Below, one piece after another: positions 39,885 through 49,900 of a DNA stretch of 64,000 nucleotides. The position numbers and the translations under genes were made by a program. Numbering within the stretch: position 1 is the first letter of the stretch; every line of letters begins with the position of its first letter. This stretch comes from Vreelandella piezotolerans (GTDB lineage: Bacteria; Pseudomonadota; Gammaproteobacteria; Pseudomonadales; Halomonadaceae): positions 682,001 through 746,000 of the forward strand of contig NZ_CP048602.1 in NCBI RefSeq assembly GCF_012427705.1, in the 5' to 3' direction. The notes under the pieces were generated by a model. It was not told the origin of the DNA and did no database searches. It saw only the letters and a list, made by a program, of their open reading frames with translations.

Positions 39885-41516
39885 TCACGCGGTGGCTGCC
39901 ACGGGCGCTTCGCGGCCTGGAATGGCGTCGAGCAGGTCTTGGGTATACGCCTCACGCGGGGCGAGAAAAATCTGCTCGGCGCTGCCTTGCTCGACGATAC
40001 GGCCGTATTGCATCACCACGATGCGGTCACACAGCTGAGCGGCGACGCGCAGGTCGTGGGTAATGAATAGCAGCGAAAGCGATAGGCGCTGTTTCAATTC
40101 CTCCAGCAGTTCCAGCACCTGGGCTTGAATGGAGACGTCGAGGGCGGAGACGGCTTCGTCGGCGACGATCAGTTCCGGGTTGAGCGCCAGCGCTCGGGCG
40201 ATGCCGATTCGCTGGCGCTGGCCGCCGGAAAATTCGTGGGGGTAGCGCTCCACGGCGCTGGCGCCCAGGCCCACCATATCGAGCAACTCTCCTGCCTGTT
40301 TCAGTGCGGCGGCCTTCGGCGTGCCGTTGGCCATCGGCCCTTGGGCAATCGCCATGCCCACCTTAGTGCGTGGGTTGAGCGAGGCGTAGGGGTCTTGGAA
40401 GATCATCTGCACCCGGTGGCGCTCGCGGCGCAGCGCGTCGCCTTTTAGCTGCGAGAGGTTGACGCCGTCCAGCAGCAGCTCGCCGCTATCCGGATGCTCC
40501 AGGCGCACCACGCAGCGGCCCAGAGTCGATTTCCCCGAGCCGGATTCGCCCACGATACCCACGGTTTCCCCCCGGGCGAGCGTGAGCGATACGTCATTCA
40601 GCGCATGTACCTCGCGGGCAGGCTTGAACCAGCCGCCTCGCGAGCGGAACACTTTTTGCAGCCCCTTGATTTCCAGCAGCGGCGCGACCTGGTCGGTGTC
40701 GCGGTGGGGCGGCACCGCATTACTGGGAATGGCCGCAATCAGCGCCTGGGTGTAGGCGTCTTGAGGGTTCTCCAGCACAGAGCGGGCGTCACCCAACTCG
40801 ACGATCTTGCCGTGGCGCATCACGCACACGCGGCTGGCAATCTCGGCCACCACGCCAAAGTCGTGGGTGATGAACATGACGGCCATGCCGCGCCGCTGCT
40901 GCAGGTCGCGAATCAGCGCCAGAATCTGCGCTTGGGTGGTGACATCCAGCGCCGTGGTGGGCTCATCGGCAATCAGCAGCGTGGGCTCTAGCGCCAGCGC
41001 CATAGCAATCATCACCCGCTGGCGCTGGCCGCCGGAAAGCTCGAACGGGTAGGCGCGAATGGCTTTCTCCGGCTGCGGAATACCGACTTCGATGAGCAGT
41101 TCCAGTGCGCGGGCCTGGCGCTCCTTGGGGGTAAGCTGACCGTGGGCTTCGAATACCTCGGCAATCTGTGCGCCGACGCGCATCAGCGGGTTCAGGGCGG
41201 TCATCGGCTCTTGGAAAATCATGCCGATTTTCAACCCGCGCAGGGTGCGGTGCTGCTTTTCCGTCACAGCGAGCAGGTCCTGCCCTTCGAACAGCACTTC
41301 GCCCTGGGTGGCGCTCACGCCTTTGGGCAGTAGGCCCATGATGGCGTTCGCCGCCATCGATTTTCCAGAGCCCGATTCACCCACCACGCACATGATTTCT
41401 CCGCGCATGACCTCGTAGCTAACGCCCTCGACCGCGAGTGCGCGGTCGGCCCCTTTCGGGAGGGCAATGCTCAATTCGCGAATGCTGAGGACCGTTTCTG
41501 TAGTGACATCCGTCAT
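39885..41516 (-). CDS. fused oligopeptide-type ABC transporter ATPase (DppDF/GsiA-like)
   Basis: A 543-residue protein with two complete ABC domains in one chain. Walker A is GESGSGKSM near residue 45 and GESGSGKST near 325. Signatures are LSGGQRQR and FSGGQRQR, with Walker B '[12 protein letters not shown]' and '[12 protein letters not shown]'. Each domain is followed by the oligopeptide C-terminal segment. This natural DppD-DppF fusion is common (YejF, GsiA). It energises the two permeases encoded just upstream. Its start is 9 bases past the permease stop. Confidence 0.93.
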   Translation of the reverse strand: MTDVTTETVLSIRELSIALPKGADRALAVEGVSYEVMRGEIMCVVGESGSGKSMAANAIMGLLPKGVSATQGEVLFEGQDLLAVTEKQHRTLRGLKIGMIFQEPMTALNPLMRVGAQIAEVFEAHGQLTPKERQARALELLIEVGIPQPEKAIRAYPFELSGGQRQRVMIAMALALEPTLLIADEPTTALDVTTQAQILALIRDLQQRRGMAVMFITHDFGVVAEIASRVCVMRHGKIVELGDARSVLENPQDAYTQALIAAIPSNAVPPHRDTDQVAPLLEIKGLQKVFRSRGGWFKPAREVHALNDVSLTLARGETVGIVGESGSGKSTLGRCVVRLEHPDSGELLLDGVNLSQLKGDALRRERHRVQMIFQDPYASLNPRTKVGMAIAQGPMANGTPKAAALKQAGELLDMVGLGASAVERYPHEFSGGQRQRIGIARALALNPELIVADEAVSALDVSIQAQVLELLEELKQRLSLSLLFITHDLRVAAQLCDRIVVMQYGRIVEQGSAEQIFLAPREAYTQDLLDAIPGREAPVAATA

Positions 41517-41525
41517 GGCGAGCTC

Positions 41526-42359
41526 CTAGCGTTCGCGGGAAAGTTTCGGGTTGAGGGCGTCGTCGAGTCCTTCGCCCACCAGGTTGAGCGCGAGCACCGT
41601 CAGGAGGATGGCCAAACCGGGGAAGAAGCTTAGCCACCACGCCTGACGAATGACCGTTCGCGCCGCCCCAATCATGTAGCCCCAGGACATCACGTTGGGA
41701 TCGCCCAAACCGAGAAATGACAGCGCCGACTCCAGCAGGATCGCGGTGGCCACCATCAGCGAGGCAAGCACGATAATCGGCGATAACGTGTTGGGCAGAA
41801 TCTGGCGCAGAATGATCGTGCTATTGGATTGGCCCACCAAGCGGGCGGCTTCGACATACTCGCGGTTGCGCAGCGACATGAACTCCGCGCGCACCAAACG
41901 CGCCACCGGCGGCCAGCTGACAATCGCAATCGCCAGGACGATCGAGGTGACGCTGGGCTGCATGATCGCCACCAGCACGATGGCCAGCGCAAAGTTGGGA
42001 ATCGTCTGGAAGAACTCGGTAAAGCGCATCAGCGCGTCATCGACCAAGCCCCCGTAGTAACCGGCAATGGCCCCAAGCGGCACGCCAATCAATAAAGCAA
42101 CGCAGGTGGATACCAGCCCGATCAATAGCGAGACCCACGCGCCGTGCATCAGGCCCGCCGCCACGTTACGGCCCATGGTGTCGGTGCCCAGCAAAAAGCC
42201 CTCCTGGGAGAACGGCGGCAAAAAAGGCCGCTGCACCATGCGCCAGGGCGATTCAGGAAACAGCACGGGGGCCAGCACCGCCATGGCAATCATCAGCAGC
42301 AGAATGACCAGCCCCACGAGGGCCCCACGGTTCTGCGCAAAGCGTGCGAAAAGGCTCAT
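41526..42359 (-). CDS. ABC transporter permease, DppC-like
   Basis: A 277-residue membrane protein with the N-terminal OppC helix ('ALVGLVILLLMIAMAVLAPVL'), 'PFSQEGFLLGTDTMGRNVAA' and the EAA loop 'EYVEAARLVGQSNSTIILRQ' that docks to the ATPase. About six helices. Its start overlaps the DppB-like stop by 4 bases (ATGA). Confidence 0.92.
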   Translation of the reverse strand: MSLFARFAQNRGALVGLVILLLMIAMAVLAPVLFPESPWRMVQRPFLPPFSQEGFLLGTDTMGRNVAAGLMHGAWVSLLIGLVSTCVALLIGVPLGAIAGYYGGLVDDALMRFTEFFQTIPNFALAIVLVAIMQPSVTSIVLAIAIVSWPPVARLVRAEFMSLRNREYVEAARLVGQSNSTIILRQILPNTLSPIIVLASLMVATAILLESALSFLGLGDPNVMSWGYMIGAARTVIRQAWWLSFFPGLAILLTVLALNLVGEGLDDALNPKLSRER

Positions 42360-43333
42360 GACGCCCCCTTGATACGCGGATCGGCCAGGCGATACACCAC
42401 GTCGGTGATGATGTTGAAGACGATGACCAGCGCCGCCGAGAAGAAGAAAATGCCCAGTAGCAGGTTGTAGTCCCGCTGCTGCAGCGCTTCGAACATCAGG
42501 CGGCCGATACCGGGCCAGGCAAACACGGTTTCGGTTAGGATCGCCCCGCCCACCATTTGCCCGGCCTGCAGGCCCGCCAGCGTGATGATGGGAAGCAGAG
42601 CGTTGCGCAGCACGTGGCGGCGCTGAATGACCCCCGGCTTGAGCCCTTTGGCCCGCGCCGTTTTGACATAATCCTGCTGAGCGGCATCCAGCATGGAGGT
42701 GCGCGTCATGCGGGTATAAATCGCCATAAAAAATAGCGCCAGCGTAGTGGCGGGGAGCACCAAGTGCTTAGCCACATCGAGCACCAGCGCAAACCCTGTG
42801 TGGCCCGCGCCCACGGTATACAGCCCGTAGGCGGGCAGCCAGCCCAGGTAAACCGAGAACACCACCACCGACATCAGCGCCACCCAAAACAGCGGCGTGG
42901 CGTAGAACACCAGCGCTAACGCCATGATCAGCGAGCCGGACGGTTTCTTGACACGGGCGGCCGCCATGGAGCCGGCCACGATGCCCAACACCAGCGAGAG
43001 TACGAAGGCGGTGCCGGTCAGCAGCAAGGTGGCAGGTAAGCGATCCATGATCAGATCGAACACCGGCACGCCCAGCCGATAGGAGTAGCCGAAATCGAGC
43101 ATGGCGATACCTGACACATAGCGCCAAAGCTGCACGTACATCGGCTGGTCGAGCCCGAAGCGCTCGCGTAACTGGTCGAGAAACTCCTGGTCGGCGGCAC
43201 CGGCTTCGCCCGCCAGAATGGCGGCCGGGTCCCCGGGGGCCATTTGAATCAGTAAAAAGTTAAAAATAACGATGAGAAACAGCACAATCACGGCTTTGAA
43301 CAGCCGCATCAGAACGAGGCGCGCATAAACCAT
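42356..43333 (-). CDS. ABC transporter permease, DppB-like
   Basis: A 325-residue permease with 'IVIFNFLLIQMAPGDPAAILAG' near the N-terminus and the EAA loop 'QDYVKTARAKGLKPGVIQRR' near residue 230, typical of DppB/OppB. Six helices. A hairpin with U tract separates it from the binding-protein gene upstream, so it is probably expressed at a lower level than that protein. Confidence 0.93.
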   Translation of the reverse strand: MVYARLVLMRLFKAVIVLFLIVIFNFLLIQMAPGDPAAILAGEAGAADQEFLDQLRERFGLDQPMYVQLWRYVSGIAMLDFGYSYRLGVPVFDLIMDRLPATLLLTGTAFVLSLVLGIVAGSMAAARVKKPSGSLIMALALVFYATPLFWVALMSVVVFSVYLGWLPAYGLYTVGAGHTGFALVLDVAKHLVLPATTLALFFMAIYTRMTRTSMLDAAQQDYVKTARAKGLKPGVIQRRHVLRNALLPIITLAGLQAGQMVGGAILTETVFAWPGIGRLMFEALQQRDYNLLLGIFFFSAALVIVFNIITDVVYRLADPRIKGAS

Positions 43334-43383
43334 AAGTCGTTTCCTGAAGGATACCTTCGAGACATAGCTAACGAGCGATAGCT

Positions 43384-43414
43384 AAAAAAAAACCAGGCAG
43401 CTCGCGCTACCTGG
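43384..43414 (-). terminator. partial terminator between binding protein and permease genes
   Basis: On the minus strand, ccaggtagc pairs with gctgcctgg (43406-43414 and 43393-43401, one A-C mismatch) around a 4-nt loop, followed by nine U residues (43384-43392). Placement after the binding-protein stop suggests attenuation that lets the binding protein be made in excess. Confidence 0.75.
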
Positions 43415-43424
43415 GTGGCCTGGC

Positions 43425-44981
43425 CTAGCGATCTAACCAAGCATCTTTAAAGCCGTCGTTAACTCCCACGCCCGAGGTGACGAGGTTTTTCACATCACAG
43501 CGGTACAGCGTCGGGAAACCCAGTTCCATCAGCCAGCCGACCGGGACATCCTCATGCAAAATTTCCTGTACTTCGTGGTACAGCGCTTCACGCTCTTCAT
43601 CGGGGAAGGCGGTGGCGGCCGCGTTGAAAAGTTCGTCTACGCGCTCGTTTTCATAGCCTTCGACGTTATTCCAGGGCGAGCCCTTGGCGATGTTGTCGGA
43701 CAGGTAAGTGCGTGAAATCCCCAGTGCCGGATCGCCATACTGATAGAGGTAGGTAAAGGCCAGGTCGTACTCCCAATCGCCCAGGCGTTGGTTCCAGCCG
43801 CCCACGTCGGTGGCTTGGGTGCTGACGTTGATACCCACTTCACGCAGATTTTGTTGCACGGCTTCGGCCCAACGGGTCCAGGTCTCGCCGTAGGGCAGCG
43901 GTAGGATGGTGATCTCCTCCCCGTCGTAGCCCATTTCGTCGAGCAGCTCGCGGGCACGCTCAGGGTTGTGATCGTAGGGCTCCAGGTCGTCGTGTTGGAA
44001 ACGCGCGTTAGAGCCAAACGCCGAGAGCGGTACGTTGCCCAGGCCGTTCCACAGCACGTCCTTGGCAAAATCGCGATCCATGGCGTACATGACCGCTTGG
44101 CGGAAGCGTTTGTCGGCGGTCGGGCCTTCGCGGTTATTCATCCATAGCATGGCGAAGGGGCTGAAGTACTCGTGGCCCTCTTCGGTCATACAGACGTTAT
44201 CCATGGCCGAAAGGCGCGGAATATCGAAGTTTTCCACGGTGCCGCTGGGCAAGACATCGATGGTACCGTTTTCGAACGCCACCGCGCGGGAGCCGCCATC
44301 GGGAATCACGTGCCAGTTGACGCCATCCAGATAGGGCAGCCCCTCTTCATAGTAGTCGTCATTTTTGACCAGCTCGATGACGGTGCCGCGCTCCCAGTTG
44401 GCAAACTTGAACGGGCCCGTGCCAATCGGGTGGTCGTTATGCTCGTTATTACGGAAGTCGGTGCCCGCGTAGAGGTGCTCGGGCACCATGGTGAATGTGC
44501 CCGCCTCGAACGAGATCAGGAAAGGCCCAAATGGCTCCGTCAGTGTGAATACCACCGTGTGGTCGTCGGTGGCCTCGATGCTTTCCACATGCTGTAACAC
44601 GGCCCGCGCGCTGGGATTCAACTCACGGTGGAAAACATCGGCGGAGAACACTACGTCATCGGCGGTGAAGGGTTCACCGTCGTGCCAGGTCACGTCTTCC
44701 CGAAGATGAAACGTGTAAGTGCGCCCATCGTCACTGACCTCCCACGACTCGGCCAACTGCGGCATGGGTTCTAAATCCGTGGTGTAACGCAGTAGCCCCT
44801 CATAGATATTGCCCGCGACGGTGCGGGTAGGGGCGTTTTGAATCATGCCCAGCACCAAGCCCGGCGGTTCAGGCTGAATGATCGTATCGATGGTGCCGCC
44901 CGATTGGGGCTCTTGGGCCGTGGCGGCGGTGGAAAGGGCAAGCGCTGCAGCGGTAATGGCCCAAGCCAAAGGTGTCTTCAT
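43425..44981 (-). CDS. ABC transporter substrate-binding protein, SBP_bac_5 family
   Basis: A 518-residue periplasmic protein from ATG 44981, with GAGGAG before it. The signal peptide ends T-A-A-T-A-Q near residue 23. 'YEGLLRYTTDLEPMPQLAESWEVSDDG' and 'HLREDVTWHDGEPFTADDVVF' are the SBP_bac_5 hallmark. The family binds peptides, nickel, opines and other amides. With an FAD oxidase, an aminotransferase and deacetylases around it, an acylated amino acid, opine or small peptide is plausible. First gene of the minus-strand operon. Confidence 0.92.
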   Translation of the reverse strand: MKTPLAWAITAAALALSTAATAQEPQSGGTIDTIIQPEPPGLVLGMIQNAPTRTVAGNIYEGLLRYTTDLEPMPQLAESWEVSDDGRTYTFHLREDVTWHDGEPFTADDVVFSADVFHRELNPSARAVLQHVESIEATDDHTVVFTLTEPFGPFLISFEAGTFTMVPEHLYAGTDFRNNEHNDHPIGTGPFKFANWERGTVIELVKNDDYYEEGLPYLDGVNWHVIPDGGSRAVAFENGTIDVLPSGTVENFDIPRLSAMDNVCMTEEGHEYFSPFAMLWMNNREGPTADKRFRQAVMYAMDRDFAKDVLWNGLGNVPLSAFGSNARFQHDDLEPYDHNPERARELLDEMGYDGEEITILPLPYGETWTRWAEAVQQNLREVGINVSTQATDVGGWNQRLGDWEYDLAFTYLYQYGDPALGISRTYLSDNIAKGSPWNNVEGYENERVDELFNAAATAFPDEEREALYHEVQEILHEDVPVGWLMELGFPTLYRCDVKNLVTSGVGVNDGFKDAWLDR

Positions 44982-45108
44982 GTTTCTTGCTCCTCGGTTA
45001 TTAGCACGTAATGGGGTTACGTCGTCGTTAGGCGAGCGAGGCGTGACGGTAGCGACCGATTGTGATGTTTGTTGGAGGTCCTCTTTGACCATAGCAGCGC
45101 TTGGTTAA

Positions 45109-45170
45109 ACTGTCGACAGTCGTCAATCGGCCGTCGACAAATAGTTCGTTTTCGTCATACTGAGCAGTAT
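45109..45170. promoter_or_regulatory. palindromic operators between binding-protein and GntR genes
   Basis: The 212-base divergent gap contains a perfect 12-bp palindrome ACTGTCGACAGT (45109-45120), a related half CGTCGACA (45132-45139), and ATACTGAGCAGTAT (45157-45170, 6-bp arms). Their place between divergent genes, one of them a GntR regulator, makes them candidate operators. No convincing -35/-10 pair was assigned. The remainder of the gap is unremarkable. Confidence 0.5.
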
Positions 45171-45193
45171 ATGGATGATCGAGAGTGCACTTT

Positions 45194-45886
45194 ATGGCCC
45201 CTCCGCTAGCCGCGCCCAATACCTACATTCAGCAGCACAACCTGGTCGAGCAGGTGGCCGATTACTTAACGCAAGCGATTATTCAGCAGCACTTTTTACC
45301 CGGCGAGCGCCTGTCAGAAGTGCAGCTCTCCAAAGACCTAGGCGTGAGCCGTGCGCCTGTGCGTGAAGCGGCGCGTTTGCTGGAGAGTCGCGGCCTGCTG
45401 ATCTCGAAACCGCGACGTGGGTTTTTCGTTAGGGCGTTGAATGCCGTTGAACTGGAAGACGTCTTCGATCTGCGGCTGTGCTTGGAGCGGCACGCCATTC
45501 AGCGGTTGGCCGAGCGTTACAGCGGCGAGGCTGAGCGCGCGTTGAAACAACAAGTAGAGGTGTTGTGCGAGGCGGCCGCCAGTAACGACGGGACGCGCCG
45601 TATCGAGGAAGACCTGCAGTTTCACCGCCTCATGTTGCACTACGCAGGCAACGAGCGGCTGCTGCGCGCCTTCGATAACCTGACCCACGAGCTGCGGCTC
45701 TGTATCACGCTCATCACCAAGACCCACGAAGCCCCCGACACCATCGCCACCAGCCATTTCAAGCTGCTGGATGCCCTAGCCAGTGGCCAGGCGGCTACAT
45801 GCCGCGATGCCATCGATTACCACATCGGCGTCGCCCGCGATTTCGTGGTGAAAGGGGTGAGCGACAGCGGAGCCCCCTTACCATGA
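45194..45886 (+). CDS. GntR-family regulator, FadR/FCD subgroup
   Basis: A 230-residue regulator, start ATG 45194 (GTG 45185 possible). The winged-helix part spans about residues 15-75 ('LPGERLSEVQLSKDLGVSRA', 'PVREAARLLESRGLLISKPR'). It is followed by an all-helical FCD domain with metal-ligand-type Asp/His residues ('EEDLQFHRLMLHYAGN', 'SHFKLLDAL'). It likely controls the divergent ABC operon and the amidohydrolase that overlaps its stop. FCD regulators usually bind organic or amino acids. Confidence 0.9.
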   Translation: MAPPLAAPNTYIQQHNLVEQVADYLTQAIIQQHFLPGERLSEVQLSKDLGVSRAPVREAARLLESRGLLISKPRRGFFVRALNAVELEDVFDLRLCLERHAIQRLAERYSGEAERALKQQVEVLCEAAASNDGTRRIEEDLQFHRLMLHYAGNERLLRAFDNLTHELRLCITLITKTHEAPDTIATSHFKLLDALASGQAATCRDAIDYHIGVARDFVVKGVSDSGAPLP

Positions 45887-46905
45887 AGACGTTCTTTCAC
45901 GCGGATCAGGCGCTCCATCATCCGCAGACCTACTTCTCCCGGGGCAAAATGCGCACGCCTCAAGAAGTGCCCGAACGCGCCATGCACTTGCTGGCCGCTG
46001 CCAAGCGGCTGGGCTTTGATATTCGGAGTCCTGCGGATCACGGCGTGGGGCCGATCAGGGCCGTGCACTCGCTGCCCTATCTGCGTTTTCTGGAAAGCGC
46101 CCATCGGCGCTGGCAGGCGGTGGGCGAGGATTGGGGGGAGGAGGTGATCTCCAATATCTTCGTGCGTTCGCCCAACGCCCTGCGCGGCATCCTGGCCGAA
46201 GCGGCGCGCTATCTGGCCGATGGCAGCGCGCCGGTGGGGCAGCACACTTGGCACTCTGCGTACTGGTCGGCGCAAAGTGCCGTGGCGGGTGCCGAGGCGT
46301 TACTGGCCGGGGAGCCTTTCGCCTATGCGTTGTCTCGCCCGCCGGGCCACCACGCGGGCATCGACTCTGCGGGTGGTTTCTGCTTTCTCAACAATGCCGC
46401 CATTGCGGCTCAGCATCTCACCTCGCGGTTTCCGCGCATCGTCGTGCTCGACCCGGACATGCACCACGGTCAGGGCATACAGGAGATCTTCTACCAGCGC
46501 GACGATGTGCTCTATATCTCCATCCATGGCGATACCACCAACTTCTACCCAGCGGTCTCCGGTTTCGAAGAGGAGCGCGGGAAAGGGGCAGGGCTGGGCT
46601 ACAACCTCAACCTGCCCATGCCGCACGGGTCAAAAGAGGCGGTGTTTTTCGACCGCTTGGCGGACGCTTGCCAGGCCATTCGCCTGTTCGAGCCCGACGC
46701 GCTGGTACTGGCACTGGGGTTCGATATCTATGAGCGCGACCCTCAAGCCAAAGTGGCCGTCTCTACCGCCGGGTTTGCGGAACTTGGCCGTCGGGTAGCA
46801 GAGCTGAACGTACCCACCCTGGTCGTGCAGGAAGGCGGCTACTACCTGGAAGGGCTGGAAGCCAACGCGGTGAGCTTTTTTGAGGGGTTGTTGGGTAAGG
46901 CGTAA
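45883..46905 (+). CDS. histone-deacetylase-family amidohydrolase 3
   Basis: A 340-residue enzyme from ATG 45883, overlapping the GntR stop (ATGA). It is the closest relative here of amidohydrolase 1 (same 'HADQALHHPQTYFSRGKM' opening style). The catalytic set 'LSRPPGHHAGIDSAGG', 'VLDPDMHHGQGIQEIF' and 'GFDIYERDPQA' is intact. It is expected to deacylate an N-acyl amine such as acetylpolyamine. Being coupled to the regulator, it may act on the ABC-imported substrate, whereas copies 1 and 2 act on the TRAP-imported one. Confidence 0.9.
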   Translation: MKTFFHADQALHHPQTYFSRGKMRTPQEVPERAMHLLAAAKRLGFDIRSPADHGVGPIRAVHSLPYLRFLESAHRRWQAVGEDWGEEVISNIFVRSPNALRGILAEAARYLADGSAPVGQHTWHSAYWSAQSAVAGAEALLAGEPFAYALSRPPGHHAGIDSAGGFCFLNNAAIAAQHLTSRFPRIVVLDPDMHHGQGIQEIFYQRDDVLYISIHGDTTNFYPAVSGFEEERGKGAGLGYNLNLPMPHGSKEAVFFDRLADACQAIRLFEPDALVLALGFDIYERDPQAKVAVSTAGFAELGRRVAELNVPTLVVQEGGYYLEGLEANAVSFFEGLLGKA

Positions 46906-46975
46906 TCAATAAGACAAGCGCTGGAGGTGTCTGGCAAGATAGCGTTTTCGGACGTTAAACGATCAAGGACACGGC

Positions 46976-49900
46976 ATGGCGCATCTGCTACGCATCGTGA
47001 TGATTCACGGCCACCTGAACGGCGTGGTCGAGCTCAGTGTGGACGGCCACACCAATATTTGCGGTACCAACGCGTCGGGCAAAACCACGCTCCAGCGGCT
47101 GGTGCCGGTGTTTTACGGCGAGCTGCCCAACAAGGTGGTGCCGAAAACCCGCATGAAATTCGATGCGTTCTATTTGCCCCACCGCAATAGCTACCTGGTG
47201 TATGAGTACCGCCGCGAAGCGGGCAACGTGTGTCAGGCGGTGCTGACCCGCAAGCAGGAAGGCGGTGTGGAGTACCGCTTCGTCGGCGCGCCCTACCGCC
47301 CGGAAGACTACCTGGTCGACACCGAGCAGGGGCCGCTGGCGCTGGACTACACCCAGTGGGCCAGCGAGCTACGCCGCAGCGGCACGCCCGTTTCTCCCAA
47401 GCTGGGGGCCACCTCCGAGTTCCGCTCGGTGATCCAGAACGACTTTACCCAGCTCCACGGCAACAGCCGCGAGGGCTTGAAACTGCGCCAGATCGCCGCC
47501 CAATTCAGCCTGGTGAATCCCGAGCGGCGCATTCGCCATATCGAAAAGCTGGTCTCGGCGGTGCACGCCAAAGAGGGCAAGATGGACACCCTCAAGACCA
47601 TGCTGGCGGCGATTTTCGAAGAGGACGGCGTCGAGCTACCCGTCACTCGCATTCGCAGTGCCAAGGCCCGCGAATGGATTGCCCAGATGCGCCAATCCAT
47701 GCGCCTGGAGCCGCTGCAGGCCGCGCTGGCCAAACTCTCCGGCATCGACCGCGAGCTGGCCGAACTCGACGCGACGCTGTGGCAGCTCAAACCCCAGCTA
47801 GCCGCCGACCGGGAACGGACCCAGCGGCAAATGGCTGACCTGGAGAGCGAACTCAACCGCCATCAGCGGGAGTTCCAGGCCGAGGAGCAGGCCTACACCG
47901 AGCGGCGGGATGCGCTCAACGACCAGCACAGCGAAGTGGCAAGCGACCTGCAGCATACCCAGCGTCGCCTCAACGACCTGCAAACCCGCTTCGAGCAGTA
48001 CGCCGATGCCGACATGCCCGGCCTGGAGCGGGACATCAACGCGCTGCCCCAATGGCGCGAACAGCGCGACCAGCTGCAACAACATCTGCAAGTGATGCAG
48101 GACGCAGTGAAGGAAAGCCAGGCGCGCCTGGATGGCCGACTGCGCGAACTCTCCGAAAACCTCGCCCGCCAGACCCAGGAGAGCCAGGAACTGATCGACG
48201 CGCTGGTGGAGGAGAAAGCCGAGCGCCGCGAGCAGCAGTGGCAAACCGAACAGCATCATAGCGATCGCTACCAGCAGGCTCGCCAGAGGCTGGAGAGCGA
48301 GTATCAGGCCCAGCTGGAGCTAGGCGTCGAGCAGCTGGCCGAGCTGAAGGCCCAGTTGGCCATGCCCAGCCAAACCCGCGAAGAAGCCCAGGAAGCCGAG
48401 CTGGCCCAGGCGCGGCTGGACGACGCCCAGCAGGCCCGCAGCGCGGCCGGGGCCACTCTGGAAGCGCTGCGCCGAGAGCTGGAAGCCCACAAGCGCGAGC
48501 GCGACACCGCCGAACAGCATCTCGTGCAGTGCCGCCAACAGCGCGAGCGCGCCGAGCAGCACTGCTACACGCTCTACCAGCAGCAAACCCCCGAGCAGGG
48601 CAGCTTGCGCCACTTTTTGCGCTACCACCGCCCCGGCTGGGAGCAGCAGCTCGGCAAGGTGATCGCCCCGGAACTGCTGGAGCGCCGCGACCTCGCCCCC
48701 CAACTGGCCGACAACGCCAGCGACGACCTGTTCGGGCTGGCGCTGGACCTTTCCGCCATCGCGCTGCCCGACTACGCCCAGGACGAAGCCAGCCTGCTGG
48801 CCGCCATCGAGGAAGCCGAGAGCGCCAAGGCCCGTGCCCACACCGCCTGCACCGCCGCTGAAAAGACCCTCAAGCAGCACAACGAGCGGGTACAGCAGGC
48901 CGATGACGCTCAGGACACCGCCCGCCTGGCCCACCAGCGCGCCGAGCAGGAGGTGGAGTACGCCCTGGAAGCGCGCCGCCAGCAGCAGGCTCGCCACGCA
49001 GAGAGCCAAAAAGCCCGCCGCGCCCAGATCGAAGCTGCCCTGGCCCGCCAGGAGCAGGCCCAAACCGAGCTGCGTGACGAGAAGCGCGACGCCCTGGCCG
49101 AGCTGGCCGAAACCCACCAAGGCCAACTGCTGGAACTCAAGGCCGACGCCCAGAGCCAGCTCGATGGCCTGGATGCCCAGTTACGCACCTATAAACAGCA
49201 GCTCAGCGATGCCAACGCCGAACACCAGCGCCAGCGCGCCGAACTGGAAGAGGCCTTCAGCCAGGAGCTGGCCGAACAGGGCGTCGACCCTGCCCAGCTC
49301 AAGGCCACGCGAACTCGCCTGGAAGCGCAGAACGAGCGCATTCGTAAAACTGCCGCTCGCCAGGAGGAACTGGCCGAGTACCAGCGCTTCATGCGCATCG
49401 AGTGGGGCCAGCACAAACCCCAGCTGGTGGCGGAAGAGGCCGAACTGGCCCAGCGCGACCAGCAGCTCAAACGCGATAAAGCGCATCTGAAAAACGCCTT
49501 CCACGCTGCCAGAGAGGCCCACCAGCAGGCAGTGAACGGCCTGAAGGCCCAGCGCGATAGCGCCCGAGGCACCCTGGACACCCTCACGCCGCTGCTCAAC
49601 CAGTTGGACGGCCTGGAGCTAGTGGCCGAAGGAGCGCCAGCGGAAGCTAGCGTGGGCGATGTGGACGAACGCATCGAACGTACCCGCCAAGCGCTGACCA
49701 GCCGCCACCAGCAGCTAGAGCAGCTGCGGCGTGGCTGCCTGGAGGTGGAAAGCCAACTGATCAAGGACGCCAGCAGCGGCTTTGCCGATGCCCTGCAGAG
49801 CGAACGCGACAAGCTGCCCAGCGACAGCCCACGGCTACTGCTGCCGCTTTTACGCGGCATGCTCAAACTACTGGAGGATCAACAGCAGCAGTTGATTCAG

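Noticed and set aside
39885..41516. Fused ABC ATPase as a sequencing or frameshift artefact
   Set aside because: Both ABC domains are complete and such DppD-DppF fusions are a common natural form.
48320..49126. Long minus-strand ORF inside the SMC-like gene, Gly/Leu-rich
   Set aside because: It is the mirror of the repetitive coiled-coil codons (Gln, Glu, Ala, Arg) of the SMC protein, with no independent start signals.
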